64,000 nt of DNA from Clavaria fumosa (taxonomy: Eukaryota; Basidiomycota; Agaricomycetes; Agaricales; Clavariaceae). Every line of letters begins with the position of its first letter. The first letter of the stretch is position 1. Shown here in pieces: positions 31,252 to 42,517 of the stretch. Position numbers and translations under genes: made by a program. Below the pieces are notes generated by a model. It did no database searches. It saw only the letters and a program-made list of their open reading frames with translations, and was not told the DNA's origin. The stretch spans positions 1,922,001 to 1,986,000 of the forward strand of contig OX637799.1 of the NCBI GenBank assembly GCA_951802425.1, written 5' to 3'.

Positions 31252-32090
31252 AGTCTTATAAGTCTTATTATTAAAGAGATCCTCGCCTTTCGTATGGTCC
31301 TGTTTGGCTTATGTTGCGTTCTTTGGCCTTCTTTGTCTTAGCCCGACCCTGTTTGCACTTACTTACATGGGTCTGCAGTCAGTTTCTCCATCGTGTTGAT
31401 GGTGATGGCATTGAGCTCACACATGCCGTTTTCTCACATGGTTGTTGGATTGATTAATGTGGAAAGTCAATCACAACAGGGATGAGACACTCTGATCAGA
31501 TGACCTCTGAGTACACCATGTGACCAAGTCAAGGAATGACCTCTGAGTACATCATGAGTGACCAAGTCAGCATCAGATATCTGTCCCCCTCATTGAACTA
31601 TAATGTAGACCATGTAGCTCAGTGGTTAGAGCACCCACCATGTGTTTGGGAGGTCCTAGGTTCAAACCCCAGTGTGGTCACCCTTTTATGAAACATCACA
31701 TCAACAATGGTCAGTTGTATACCACATTATCTCGCATACGTGACAGTTCAGACACCAGAGTATGCCTACCACCTGATGAGACAAGCATAACTAATGTCAT
31801 ACACTTTCCATGAACTTTTAGTATAAACTATAATGTATACTTACATACCACCTCAAAATCCTGTTTCAAATGGCCGGAGCGAAGTGAAGGCGAACCTTGT
31901 CTATACTACAATTTAACATCGATCAGGTGACATAAGACAAAAGCACATGATACAAACGACAAACCTCAAGCCTCAAGCCTCATTTTGGTGGGGCCCCCCG
32001 AGCGCAGTGAGGGTGGGAGGATCCAGGTAGTAAACAACAAATAGTGTAGTGCAGGCTGCAACCATAGCGTAGCATGGGTTAGCTGCTAGT
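31252..32090. mobile_element. 839-bp insert with a tRNA-like sequence, in unit D
   Basis: Units A, B and C read TCTCTCTATATACTA without interruption here; in D the words are separated by this insert. It contains a tRNA-like sequence and CCGAGCGCAGTGAGGGTGGG near 31998. No TIR or clear TSD seen. A SINE or SINE-bearing insertion is possible. Confidence 0.45.
31608..31680 (+). tRNA. tRNA-like sequence, probably a pseudogene or SINE head
   Basis: 73 nt fold as a cloverleaf: acceptor GACCATG/TGTGGTC (with G-U pairs), D arm GCTC/GAGC, T arm CTAGG-TTCAAAC-CCCAG with one mismatch. A-box TAGCTCAGTGGTTAGAGCA and B-box GGTTCAAACCC are near consensus. The anticodon arm is weak: one stem mismatch and A instead of U at position 33, nominal anticodon UGU. 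That suggests a decayed tRNA or a pol III promoter of a SINE. No CCA is encoded, as normal for a eukaryote. Confidence 0.5.
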
Positions 32091-32821
32091 ATATACTAAT
32101 ACAGTAAACGAATTTCCATTTGCACAGGTCTCCAAGTCTTGTCCATGCCTTACACTTCGAGCATGACTTCATTCGCGCGCTGGCCATGACAGCAGCGAAA
32201 ATACCTGTTGTGGCTCCACCTGCCCACACATCCAATGCCGTCTACTGGGCGTGAACCCACTCTGCGTTATGTGGCTATTCAGCCGTTCCGCGACTCGACG
32301 ACGACGGAGTTTTGCAAGCATTTCGAATTTGTTAAATTTACACATGTACAGTAAGTGATTATTCCGTTCCTGTGATCAACCTCGCGCAACTAGTAGACAA
32401 GGCCCACTCGGAGGCGGGACGGGACGCTGGTAAAACTTGTAAAAGTTCGGAGTTCAGATCGCGGCGTGGCAGTGCAGTTTGTCCCTCGTTCTGTTGGTCA
32501 ACAGTACGCATGACTCCTTGCTTACCTTTACGGCACTCCGGCGGCCATTCAGCTGTCCTGCGGTGCAACGTCGGGTGCAGCGACTCGGACGGGGTGTTAT
32601 CGGCATGTGGCAATTGTCACAGCAGCTGTGGGAAGGGACTATTCTGTTCCTATAATCGACCTCCATAGGCAACTCATGACAAGGCCGAGGTGGGACAGGA
32701 TGCCGGCGAAACTTGTAAAGTTCGGAGTGGCATGGCGGCGCGGTTTGTCCCTCATTCCAGCAGTACGCATGATTACCTTCGCAGCACCTTCGATGGTGAT
32801 TCAGCAGGACGAGTCAATGTA

Positions 32822-32990
32822 ACATAGCTTGTCTGCAACCTCTATCACAAGTCTATGCATCTTCCTGAGCGTTGCCCGACCTTGGAGAACCTCCAGCATC
32901 GGAGATATCGGCATCTCGGAAAACGGCGAAAGCAATGTCAGTAACGGCGCTCGGCAACGCTCGGCGGTGTGCATGTGTATCTCAGAGAAG
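32822..32990 (-). pseudogene. PUL-domain fragment in reverse orientation
   Basis: Minus strand reads LLSPFSEMPISPMLEVLQGR then ATLRKM and VIEVADKL, the C-terminal PUL end also seen at 16660-16800 and 35200-35345 on plus. It lies inside unit D against the direction of the rest, so the unit has been rearranged. The matching position of unit A lacks it. Confidence 0.55.
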
Positions 32991-33912
32991 GAATGGGGCA
33001 ACGCCCAAACAGAAGGGAGAGGGTCGGGTATTCACGATCCGAGCATTGTGCCTGTTCTGTGTGCGCAGGCATGTAGAGGAACATGCCGCGAATCCTCACA
33101 CACTTTCTTCCTTACAAACACCTGGATATGTCAGCAGGTGGAGCCACTGCCATCAACAGGTGTTGTTGCTCCTGTCCTGAGAAATGCCGCATCGTGAGGT
33201 GTGGCTCATGGGCAGTGTGCCGACGAAGTGATGCTCGAAGAGAGCATTGCCCAATGCCGAACTGACATGAGTGTGGGGGAGACGAGTGGAGATGGAAGGC
33301 CGACAGCTTGTCGGGGGAGGGGGCATCAGGGTGGCGAAGGAGGGGAGTGTGCGGCGGTTAATTGGTGGTCGATACGGAATGGAGGACCGGAAGTTTGACC
33401 TCACCTGTGACCATCAGCATTTTGAATTTGTTAAATTACCACGGCGGTTCCTGTAATTGACCTCCTTTGGGCGACTAATGACGAGGCCGGGACGCCAAGG
33501 GGAGCCGTATCCGCCAAATATGTGGTAAGGTGGTGCGGATTGTCCCCCCGTTTCATTCAACAATATACATGACTCCTTGTTTATTTTTACAGCACCTTCG
33601 GCGGCCATTCAGCTGTCCGGAGGCACAATGTCGGGTGCAGCGACTCGGATTGGGGTATTGTCGGCGCGTTTCAACTGCCACAGTGGCTGAATGGAATATT
33701 CTGTTCATGTGATCGACCTCACGGAAGGCCGAGGTGGGACGGGACGTCGGTAAAACTTGTAAGATTCGGAGTTCACATTATGGCACGGCGGCGCGGTTTG
33801 TCCCTCGTTCCAACAGTTCACATGACTTGCATTCACCATGCGTTCGGAGAAGGCGAGGCGAGACGGCGAGAGCGGTGGAGTGCTATGAACGGAGGAGTAA
33901 GACACAGACGCA

Positions 33913-33975
33913 GACTGGGAGGCGGTGATGGTGAGTGTCGCGATGGAAGCGATTTCGAGAGGGGAGGAGAATGTA
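33913..33975 (+). pseudogene. PUL-domain exon fragment in unit D, first
   Basis: Reads DWEAVMVSVAMEAISRGEEN, matching 15366-15432 in unit A. Cut by a following T-rich intron-like stretch. Upstream frames are broken. Confidence 0.45.
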
Positions 33976-34842
33976 CCAGGTCTCCGAGTTTTTTTTTCCA
34001 TGATATACATCACCGTGAATGAGATTGGTACAAGCGCCCCCCCCCTGAGCATCACTTCATTTGCATGCTGCCCGTGAGCACACCCGCAGGACAGGAGCGA
34101 AGATACCTGCTGTGGCTCCTCCACCTGCTAACATGTCCGGCAGCGAGACGCAAGGATTTCTTATATACTGGAATGGTATTGCGTGAGTACAATGCAGTAG
34201 TGATGTCGCATATGCGCGGGGGGAGGGTTGGCACAACGAGTGAGCGGAAAGCAGTCAATGCAAGACTCACTATCTCAGGACACCAGATGCAGGAGATGCG
34301 TTGGTCAAGAGAAACTAAAACCCACGCCATTTCTGATCCAGCTCGTGTTCGGCGCCGTTTGCCATGTATAGTCGATCTACGCGAGCAGCTGGTGTTGGGG
34401 AAGCACAGCATGGTGCACTACCTTGTTTAGCGTTAATTGGAGCGGGGGTGGGCTGTGCATGTGGCGAGGCCAGGCTGTTCTAGATCGCACAAGGGCTCTG
34501 GGCGCTCCGAGTCCGGGCTGTGTATGTGGTGCATGTCGTGGTTCTACCTGTGTAACACAAAGGCGCCGACTCGGCGATTTGGTTGTGGCCATTGAAACTT
34601 CCGCCGGAGGAGAGTCATGGAACTTGACCGACAGAGCATTTGGATTGATTCCGAAGTCTTAGTATATAGAGAGCTCTAGAGACAGCCCAAAGGCCACAAT
34701 TTGAAGAGACCGCGACCGCAACTAAAAGCAATAGGACAGATAGAATGGACGAACCACAAAACTGATCCATTTTTGGGTTGCCTAACTACACCACTGATCT
34801 CGAGCGGCGGCGGCGGCGGCGGCGGGGGCAGCAGCTCCGGCG

Positions 34843-35299
34843 ATGGATGTGCTAGTGGAGGCGCTGCTTCACGAGGACGCGTCTATGCGCACGGCGGCGA
34901 CGGGGCTTGCATCTCAACGTTGAAGCATGCCTACAGAAGGCACGTTTGGAGAACACAAGGCGAGACGGCGGGAGAGATGAACTACCGGGAACGGAGGAGT
35001 TGGACACGGATGCAGACTGGGAGGTGGTGATGGTGAGTGCTGTGTTGAAAGCGATTTCGAGAGAGGAGGATAACGTGGGATGTTAGTGAGTATCGTTGGC
35101 TGTTTTCATTATGTTATGTCATGCTGATGGAGTTTCCCAATGCGTTCCCGCTTGTACTACCCCAGTGCATCGTTTGACGGCGTCTCTGGCATTGCTAGTG
35201 CAACTTCCGCCGTTTTACGAGAGCCAGATATCTTCACTGCTGAAGGTTCTCCGAGTTCGGACAATGCTCAAGAAGAAGCTGGACACGTCTTTTTCGTGA
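34843..35299 (+). pseudogene. PUL-domain gene fragment in unit D, second
   Basis: MDVLVEALLHEDASMRTAAT starts it, a frame break follows, then a WEVVM-type exon, an intron-like gap, and VHRLTASLALLVQLPPFYES to a stop after LDTSFS. It corresponds to 16304-16762 in unit A, with different small changes, so the two decayed separately after duplication. The downstream codons VIEVADKP (after the stop) are still readable in another frame. Confidence 0.55.
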
Positions 35300-35729
35300 G
35301 CAAGAAGGTTGTGCGTAGACCTTTGATAGAGGTCGCAGACAAGCCAACATGTAATTGATTCGCATCGACATGGTAAAATTTGCCCCATCCCCACCGCTTC
35401 ATCTCATTCTTACGAAGCATCGTCGCCCCTCAATGACATGTGCCAAACCCGGTCCCCCAAAATTGACCAATCACAACAGATATTGTTGTGAGAAAGCACA
35501 CTCTGGGCTACGACGTGTTGGTGCCCACATCTCGAGCGTCGCCCCGAGGCTCAGTCTACTCAGTTCGGAAAGTAGCAAAAGACAGGAATTGTTGTGATGG
35601 GCATTGAGGGCTGAACATCGCGACGGTCTTACAAAAGTGTACAAACTTTCAATGCGCACATCTGAAGAAATCAGAAAAAAAGGGGGGGTATGTTTTTGTT
35701 CTTTTCTTTTTCGGACCTTAATCATCGTC

Positions 35730-35960
35730 GGTGGTGGGAGGGGGTGTTCCTTCGTCGGTGGGGGGAGGGGGGGTTCTTTCCTCGCCACTAGTAGTGTTTG
35801 TTGTTTCATAAGGAGGGGGGCTTCCTTCCATGCCACTCAGAGTGTTTGTTGAACCATAAGGAGGAGGGGAGGTTCCTTCCATGCCACTCAGAGTGTTTGT
35901 TGAACCATAAGGAGGGGAGGTTCCTTGCGTTGATGATCGGCCTCCAAAAGTACCCATGTC
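35730..35960. repeat. 54-57-bp minisatellite at the end of unit D
   Basis: Repeats around CCACTCAGAGTGTTTGTTGA and AGGAGGGGAGGTTCCTTCCA. The minus strand is open for 79 codons as a Pro/Thr/Gly-rich repeat (STNTLSGMEG), probably incidental. Confidence 0.6.
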
Positions 35961-35985
35961 CCAAGGTGGTGTATTCTAAAAATGT

Positions 35986-36175
35986 ATCAGCTTGTGTAGT
36001 GAAGTGTTGTTACAGACACACAGGTTCACATTCGTCAGCCATGTTATCTTCGCTGTCGATTTAGTTTGTGGCGTGCGGCTACAGTAATGTCAAGCTGGAG
36101 ATGCTGAGGGGAACCGTAAAACTCGGGTGTTGCACTCGCCAAACACATCATGGTAAGGCAGTGCAGATTGTCCCC
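35986..36175 (+). repeat. stub of a fifth PUL repeat unit
   Basis: Begins at the shared junction (TGTATCAGCTTGTGTAGTGA), keeps GCACTCGCCAAACACATCATGG as in unit B (18045-18066) and stops at GATTGTCCCC, where the Copia LTR starts. It shows the cluster once extended further right. Confidence 0.6.
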
Positions 36176-36409
36176 TTATAGAAATTAGGTCTAACATAGT
36201 TTGGTTAGCTCAGTCGTAGTACGGACTGGATTGCAGTCTACCTAATGTAGTTTGGTTCTACATTAGGACATCAGAAAATGTGGGAATAGAGATGAAAACT
36301 AATAACACTCACAGCTCAGTCGTAGTACGGACTGAGCTGTGCGAGTGCAAAGTGCAATGATTAAAAAGGAAAGTGAGATTACGTAAGGTGGCCAGTTGAT
36401 TACCAATAC
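36176..36409 (-). repeat. 3' LTR of Copia-2 (outer boundary approximate)
   Basis: Preceded in the sense direction by a polypurine tract GAAGGGGAG that overlaps the pol stop, then TATTGGTAATCAAC. It contains AGCTCAGTCGTAGTACGGAC twice (36208 and 36311). The outer end is set where PUL-unit sequence stops. No partner LTR remains. Confidence 0.55.
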
Positions 36410-36415
36410 TCCCCT

Positions 36416-38200
36416 TCAAACGGACAACAGCGCCAGCTCGTGGACAAATATCTCGAACACCAGTCGAGCGAGCAGCTTTGTGAATCTGTCGGCTACGTTC
36501 TCGCTCGTCAGTATGTAGTTGACTGCAATCATATCTTCTTTGACAGCCTTGCAGATAAAATGATAGTGGATGTTGATGTGTTTGGTATGTGCATGAAATT
36601 TGTTATACTTCACTATGGCGATAGTTGATTGGTTGTCCAACAAAAGAGTGGTCGGACCTGGTTCCCATGCCCCTAGCTCGTCCAAAAAACTTCTTAGCCA
36701 GCAGATTTCGTGGGCAGCGTGCGCAGTGGCGATGTACTCCGCTTTGGTACTCGATTGCGCGACGAGCATTTGACGCTTGGACAACCAGGTCACGGTGCCT
36801 CGACCCAATCTTGCGACGAAACCCAAGATGGAATGTTGATCAGCCTGCGACGCCCAATCCACATCCGAGAAGACCTGCGGGCGAGTCCCCATGCCTCCTA
36901 AGGTGAGCCATAAGTCCTTAGTTGTGTGGAGGTAGCTTATCACCCTCTTTATCGCTTCCCAATGTTCGCGAGCCAGGTTCTGCGTGAACTGGGAGAGGAC
37001 GCCTACCGCGAGCTGGATGTCTGGATGGGTTATAACCGCTGGCCAGAGCACGCCGCCGCATGCCTCTTGGTAGGGCACATCTATTGTTTTTTCGTGGCAT
37101 TGCACCTTGGACAGGAGCGTCGCTGGGTCCATCGGAATGTGCACAGCACGGGCATTCTCGAGGCCAAAACGTCGCGCAAGTGCGTCAATGTAAGCTCTTT
37201 GATTGATGCTTACCGTTCTTGCTGCTCTATCCCACCGCATCTCGAATCCGAGCAGCCAGGTGAGCTCCCCTTGGTCTGTTATCTCAAACGATTCCCGGAG
37301 TTTGGATTTTACCATATCCACTGCAGCCCTGGTATTCCCCATCACAATCATGTCATCAGTTGATACTGGTATGTGAACAGTTTCGTTTCCCTTTGTCCTA
37401 AAAAGACTGATTGGTCTAATTTGGATATGTTGAATCCCAAGGCCTTAAATGTGTGGGCCATGAGATCGTACCACCGCCTTCCCGCTTGCTTCAAGCCATA
37501 GAGTCCCTTTCGCAATCGACACACTTTCCCCTTCTCCCCTTGAGCAAGTACACCATCTGGAGCCTCCATGTAGACTTCGTCTTGGAGATCAGTGTTCAGG
37601 TAAGCGCCGACCATGTCAATTTGATGGATTTCCCAGTCCTGCTGAGCTGCCAAGGCCAGGAGAACACGAATCGACACAATTTTTGCTGTGGTGGCGAACA
37701 TTTCGTCGTAATTTACGCCCTTTTTCTGCCTGTGGCCACCTGCAACGACTTGCGCTTTGTATTTCAAGACTTCGCCACTTGGGCCAAGTTTAGTCTTGAA
37801 GACATAGCCACAGGGGATAACAGGTTTGTCAGGGGGTCGGTCAACAATATCCCAGGTGTGTAGCTTTTTTAGTCGATTTAGCTCGACCTGATATGCCTCC
37901 TTCCACTGGTGTGCATCAGGCCTGGTGAGTGCTTGGGCAAGTGTGCATGGTTCGCTGCTGATAGCACCTGCATGAAGCACAAACATAGGTAAGTCATCAT
38001 GTTGATCATCAGCGATGTGAATCGCGACGTTGACATTTTCTTTTCGAGGTGCTTTGCCTGCTAGGAACCTGTAATATCCAGGTTGCAGGCGTGCTCAGCA
38101 TGGATGGTCAAGCTCGTCTTCGATGGTTGTGTCCTGAATATCTGGATCTTGGAGGGGAAAAGGATCAGTGGGGGTAGATTCATTCATTTCATCTATGTGA
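36416..38200 (-). pseudogene. Copia-2 RT and RNase H (broken)
   Basis: Sense frame from 38200 reads TPTDPFPLQDPDIQD, a UGA, then AIHIADDQHDDLPMF and the RT_2 family core (KTKLGPSGEVLKYKAQVVAG, QIDMVGAYLNTDLQDEVYME, KGLYGLKQAGRRWYDL). Near 37395 the frame shifts by one; the second frame carries the polymerase motif as STDDM instead of YVDD, a form also seen in fungal Copia elements. RNase H follows (SDVDWASQAD, STKAEYIATA, LLLDNQSTIAIVKYN) to a stop at 36416. Truncated at the 5' side, one frameshift and one stop: dead. Confidence 0.85.
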
Positions 38201-38204
38201 GGTG

Positions 38205-39685
38205 TGTCAGGACCCATTCATTTTTCCCTTACCCAAGCCAACTCTACCAGCATCTACGAACCTCCTGACAACCCTCTACAACCTCGCGAGTCCCTCCACA
38301 TGCTTCCGGAACCCACTATCCTCTTCCGAAAGCCTCTCCGACCTTCCCTGCGCTCGCACGACACTCGTGACCACCATACCATACTCGCGACACCTCCTAA
38401 TACATCACCCCACATGTATACTCCACCTGCACCCACCAATTCTATGCACAACACGCCGTTGCGCATTCTCTTCAGCCAGCACGTGACTTGCTGCATGGCA
38501 CCCCCAGCGCTACCACTACCAGCGCCAATATGTTACAAGTGTTACGGCCGTTGCCTGCGTTACTAGCGTTACCCACGTGACTTCCCGCCCAAGGTCACCT
38601 GCGTCACCTGCGTCACCCACGTGACCATTCTTATGACCTCATGACCTTAACGCTCAAATGCGCCACTGACGGTCAGATGCGTACACCTTTCAAATTATGT
38701 TCCCCTTCTTCTCCTCAGTCGACTATAACTATGTAGCTCATGATCCAAGGATCCCCCCGTAGTTATAGTTACATGTACACTTATTTAACTAGGTCGTGAC
38801 CCATGACCGGTCATCTTCGCAACCTTACCTATGCATTCCCAACCCCTCGCGACCTTAGTAGAACATGCGCACGGTCACTCCCTGACTAGTTATACTCCGT
38901 ACTACTATAGTCTCGTCACCTGGCAACCTCTGTACTTTCCCTTTTCTGTTATACTCTCCATACGCACGTATATAAGTCTCGCATGTACTTCTCGTACTGT
39001 AGACTTGATATTAACACACATTGGTTTAAGCTTGAGGCCTTGACGCCCTTTGAGCTTGGAACCATCGCGATTGATAGGTCTTGTCTCACTTGGTGACCTC
39101 GACAACACCAAGACCACTCTGCTTCTCTTTGCTTTTGTCCTCCGCGCTTGTACAACTCGCGCACCTAAGTATTTCCTTTACTTCGTCTTGGTCCTGACTT
39201 CTTCGAACCCTACAGGTTTTCCCGTCAGTTGGCAAAGTCATCGCCTTCACCGACACACTTCTTAAACACCATCGCGACTACCTGCGACTCTTCCAACATC
39301 GTCTCTTTCCTTCACCTCGTCTTTCTTACGCTTCGTTGGTCAACTTCACGACCTTCTCAGCATCACCTATTTCTCTCACCTCGTCTATTCCTTTCTTCAC
39401 GCTTCGTCAGTCGACCTCACAACCTTCTCAGCGACATCTCTTGTCTCCTCACTCGTCCCTTTCCATCCTACACCTTGTCTACCGACTTTGCGACCTTCCT
39501 AGCGACATCTCCATTTTGCTACTTGTTCATTTCCATTCTCACATCTTCCCAGACGTCTATGCGACCCTCCAGGACCAAGCATTCTTGACTGTGCTCAACA
39601 GTTGATTGGTCTTAGCGAGTTTCCAGGACCGGTCACCAACAAGTCGACCTCCAGCATCACTTTTGAGACGGGACAAGCCCTAACA
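38205..39685 (+). repeat. long LTR (1.48 kb), left of Ty3-3
   Basis: Starts TGTCAGGACCCATTC and ends AGCCCTAACA. It aligns with 42518-43919 in order but with very many substitutions and indels, far more than the other LTR pairs here. The T/C-rich second half repeats CGACCTTC-type words. A TATA-like CTATAACTATG...TATATAAGTC region lies near 38965. Confidence 0.75.
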
Positions 39686-39688
39686 GAT

Positions 39689-40279
39689 TTCCCTTAAAGG
39701 GATACCCGTGCACGAAGCCCACATGGTCGCAACCGATCTCAAGATGCTCCACCAGCACTTACGAGATCAACTCAAGGTTGCAAACGAGGCCTACTCGCAC
39801 TTCGTGGACAGGAAGAGAGAGATCATGCCAGACTGGAAGGAAGGGACAAAAGTGTGGTTAGATTTGCGGAATGTGAAGATGAAGAGGCTGATGAAGAAGC
39901 CGGATTTGAAACGAGCCAGACCTTTCCCTATACTCGCGAAAGTTTCGACTCACGTGTATCATCTCCAGTTACTGAAAACTATGCAGGGAATTCACAATGT
40001 TTTCCACGTCTTGTTACTCGAGATGATGCCTTTCCTCAGCGACAACAGCAACCTCCACCCCCGATCGAAATCGATGGCAAACAACACTATGAAGTCGCCG
40101 ACATACTAGATTCTCGAAGGAGGGGTAGGAAAGTGCTCTACCTCATATGTTGGGAAGGTTACAGACCTGAGGACAACACCTGGGAGCCCATCAAATCACT
40201 TTCCGGCTTGAAGGAACTCTTAGAAGATTTCCACGTGACCTACCCGGACAAGCCTCACGCAACCCACGCAACTCAATAA
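39689..40279 (+). pseudogene. Ty3-3 integrase C-terminal region and chromodomain
   Basis: Opens at the LTR edge with LKGIPVHEAHMVATDLKMLH, typical of the integrase region after the catalytic core (KVWLDLRNVK, FPILAKVSTHVYHLQL, NVFHVLLLE). The frame shifts by one near 40025 and continues EIDGKQHYEVADILDSRRRG into a chromodomain (VLYLICWEGYRPEDNTWEP) ending at 40279. Aromatic residues of the chromodomain cage are only partly kept (Y...W...W pattern). Without the rest of pol it cannot act. Confidence 0.8.
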
Positions 40280-40375
40280 TTTTTCCTTGCCTTATTTTTG
40301 CCTTCATTTCATTTTCTCACTTCGGACTTCACAGCAATATATATATGCAATAAAAATACAACAAGAAAATTTTAT

Positions 40376-42402
40376 TTACTGGTCGTGAGCCTTTTCCTTC
40401 CCCTTTCGTGACCCTTCCGCCTCATCTACCTCTTCCACACTGGGACTTTTCTCCTCCATCTGCTCTCCCTCCTCCTCCTCGATCAATCGTCCAGTCTGGT
40501 CCACTTGCGGGAACCCCATTAACTCAGCCTGCAACTGATCTTGCTCTTTCTCCACCCACTTTGTCACCACTGACAACTCCACCCCACTCGACATCTTACG
40601 AAGTAACTCTTCGTAACCAAAGAAAACAACTTCGAGGCCGCGACGCCCCCATGCATGGAATTTGCTGATTCATCTGTGCAATGCCTGCAAGACCCCATCC
40701 ATCTCTAACAGACTGTCAAACATCAACTTATTTTAAGTTCCAAACAGGTCACTTACTTTTTTTCCCTTCCTGCGACCTTCCTAGAGCATTCCTCAACTCC
40801 TGCGATTCTCCCCACACTTCCTCTAACATCTTCAACGATTCTGAAGACGAAGATCAACATATTTTGACCATCATAATTATGGGACTTACCCTTGTAGTCT
40901 CCTCGTGACTTCTCCAACTCGAGTCGCACCTCTTCCAACTCGCGTTGCATTCCCCAGAGATTGACCTCTTGTTCTAAAATAAAAAATAAAAATAAAAATA
41001 AAAAGTTTAAGTATGCATAAAAAACAAATAAAACTCACCTTGCCATTCCCCATGGAGAGCCTCAAAATCTCTCTCCACCTCCTCCTTCTGTGCCGTCAAC
41101 TCTGCAACCTTTACATCCACCCCACTAGATGCGGATGTCTTCATCGAGTCCACTCCCATTTTCTTAACCTCTCTGCCCTTTCCTACAGACTCACGACTTT
41201 AGTAAAGTCGCAGAATACTAGGAAAATACTGGAACTTACCTTTTCCACCCTTTCGCGTCTGTCCGCCCCTCACTACCTCCAAATCTTGGTGCGCCTCCTT
41301 CAATTTTTCCTCTTGCCCTGGATGATGCAAAATTTAATTGGCAATGCAATAACATAAAAAGCAATTACTTACTCCAGTAATCCCTCTGGAGGATTTCAAA
41401 ATTCTTCTCGAATTCCTCGAATTCATCCCTTACTGTCATCAACTCTGCCTCCAGCTCCACCTCCCTGTTTGACTTCTCCACCCACACTATCTTCTGCATG
41501 GGCTCCGTGACTTGCTGTCGGAGTGTTGCGAGCTCCCTCTCCAGGTTGCCTCTTGGGACCAAAGTCCCTGCGACCTTTTCTCTCTCCTCCACTAATCCCC
41601 TTGACAACGCTGGTTTTGCCACTTGCCTTCTTGTAGATGGACTGGGTGTTGGTGACCGTGACCTCGTCCTGGCCCGTTTTCTGCATGTCGCCCTTGTCGG
41701 AGTCCCTAGGCAGGGTGACATACCCTGCTCCCACTCGACTTGCAACTTTAGGCGTTGCTACCCCCACCATCTCCGACCCCTCCGCGCACTTCAGTGCCTC
41801 GTTGACACGCGCATTGTCCCACCCGAACTCATTCTTCACCCGCCATCATCGAAACTCTTGGACCCATGAACATTTCCCGTGGTCCTCTGCCCATTGACAA
41901 CACTTACCGGCGGCACTGCACTCGCACTGCCGGCCCTTTGCGACACAATTGTCACAATCCTGTAATACAACGATTAGAAGAACAGATAGAGATGAGAAAT
42001 TTTGCTATGCACCTCCCACTCCATTCCGTTCCAGTCCTTGTTTTCCTTAGCTGACCCTATTTTTTTCCAAGCTTTCAGGAAATCTATGAGCGATGGGTCA
42101 GCCTCGCTCATGACGTTGCCCTCCATTTCACTGGGACCTGCGACACTCTCCACTGACCCGCTTGGGCCTGCGACATCATCCCTCACCTTGCTGGGACCCG
42201 TGACCTTGCTCTTCTTCCCCTCACACTTTGCGACTTCCTCACGAAGGCACACACAATGTGCCTGTTCCTCCTTTTGCCAAGTTAGCAATTGGGCCAGGGC
42301 TTCTTTGTCGTGGCCAGGCTCAGCCCTTTCGTATTCTTTGTACATGCACATCTCGTGCTCGAGTTGGGTTTCGGTGCGTTTGAGGATGTTGGAAGAGACC
42401 AT
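40376..42402 (-). pseudogene. spliced coiled-coil gene antisense to Ty3-3
   Basis: Minus-strand gene of about eight exons with consistent splice sites. Exon 1 from ATG 42402 (MVSSNILKRTETQLEHEMCM ... WNGMEWE). Exon 2 starts after TATTACAG near 41962 and has CDNCVAKGRQCE with further Cys (GKCCQWAEDHGKCSW), a possible zinc-binding cluster. Next comes a long exon ending LQRDYW at GTAAGT (41373). Short heptad-rich exons follow near 41325-41240 (GQEEKLKEAHQDLEVV), 41110-41037 (VAELTAQKEEVERDFEALHG), 40974-40894 (QEVNLWGMQRELEEVRLELE) and 40840-40755. The last exon stops at 40376 with an acidic tail. One in-frame UGA follows VQEFR near 41848. Lying between chromodomain and polypurine tract, it belongs to the retroelement or was captured. 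Function unknown. Confidence 0.6.
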
Positions 42403-42504
42403 GGTGGTTGGACTTAGAAAATTTTTCAGGTGTTGTGACCTGATCAACAAACATCACACTGACTAACCATCACATGACTTCCCCTCTCACAGGGCTCGAG
42501 GCTT

Positions 42505-42517
42505 GAAGGGGGGGTAA
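42505..42517 (+). promoter_or_regulatory. polypurine tract of Ty3-3
   Basis: GAAGGGGGGGTAA directly precedes the right LTR, marking that LTR as the 3' one and the element as plus-oriented. Confidence 0.7.

Larger units (their letters stand above)
31086..35985 (+). repeat. PUL repeat unit D (about 4.1 kb plus an 0.84-kb insert)
   Basis: Starts at the shared junction after 31080. The TCTCTCTAT promoter-like block is split at 31251 by an insert and resumes at 32091 with TATACTAATACAGTAAACG. From there it follows unit A through two PUL pieces to a spacer with 54-57-bp repeats. The stretch 32100-32815 holds no assignable frame. Confidence 0.65.
36176..38204 (-). mobile_element. 5'-truncated Copia element (Copia-2)
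   Basis: Holds RT, RNase H, polypurine tract and one LTR. At 38204 it is cut by a TGTCAGG LTR. Gag, protease and integrase are absent. Confidence 0.8.

Noticed and set aside
38205..38209. TSD for the Ty3-3 LTR pair
   Set aside because: Flanks AGGTG and GGAGT differ, so the pair is not supported as one insertion.
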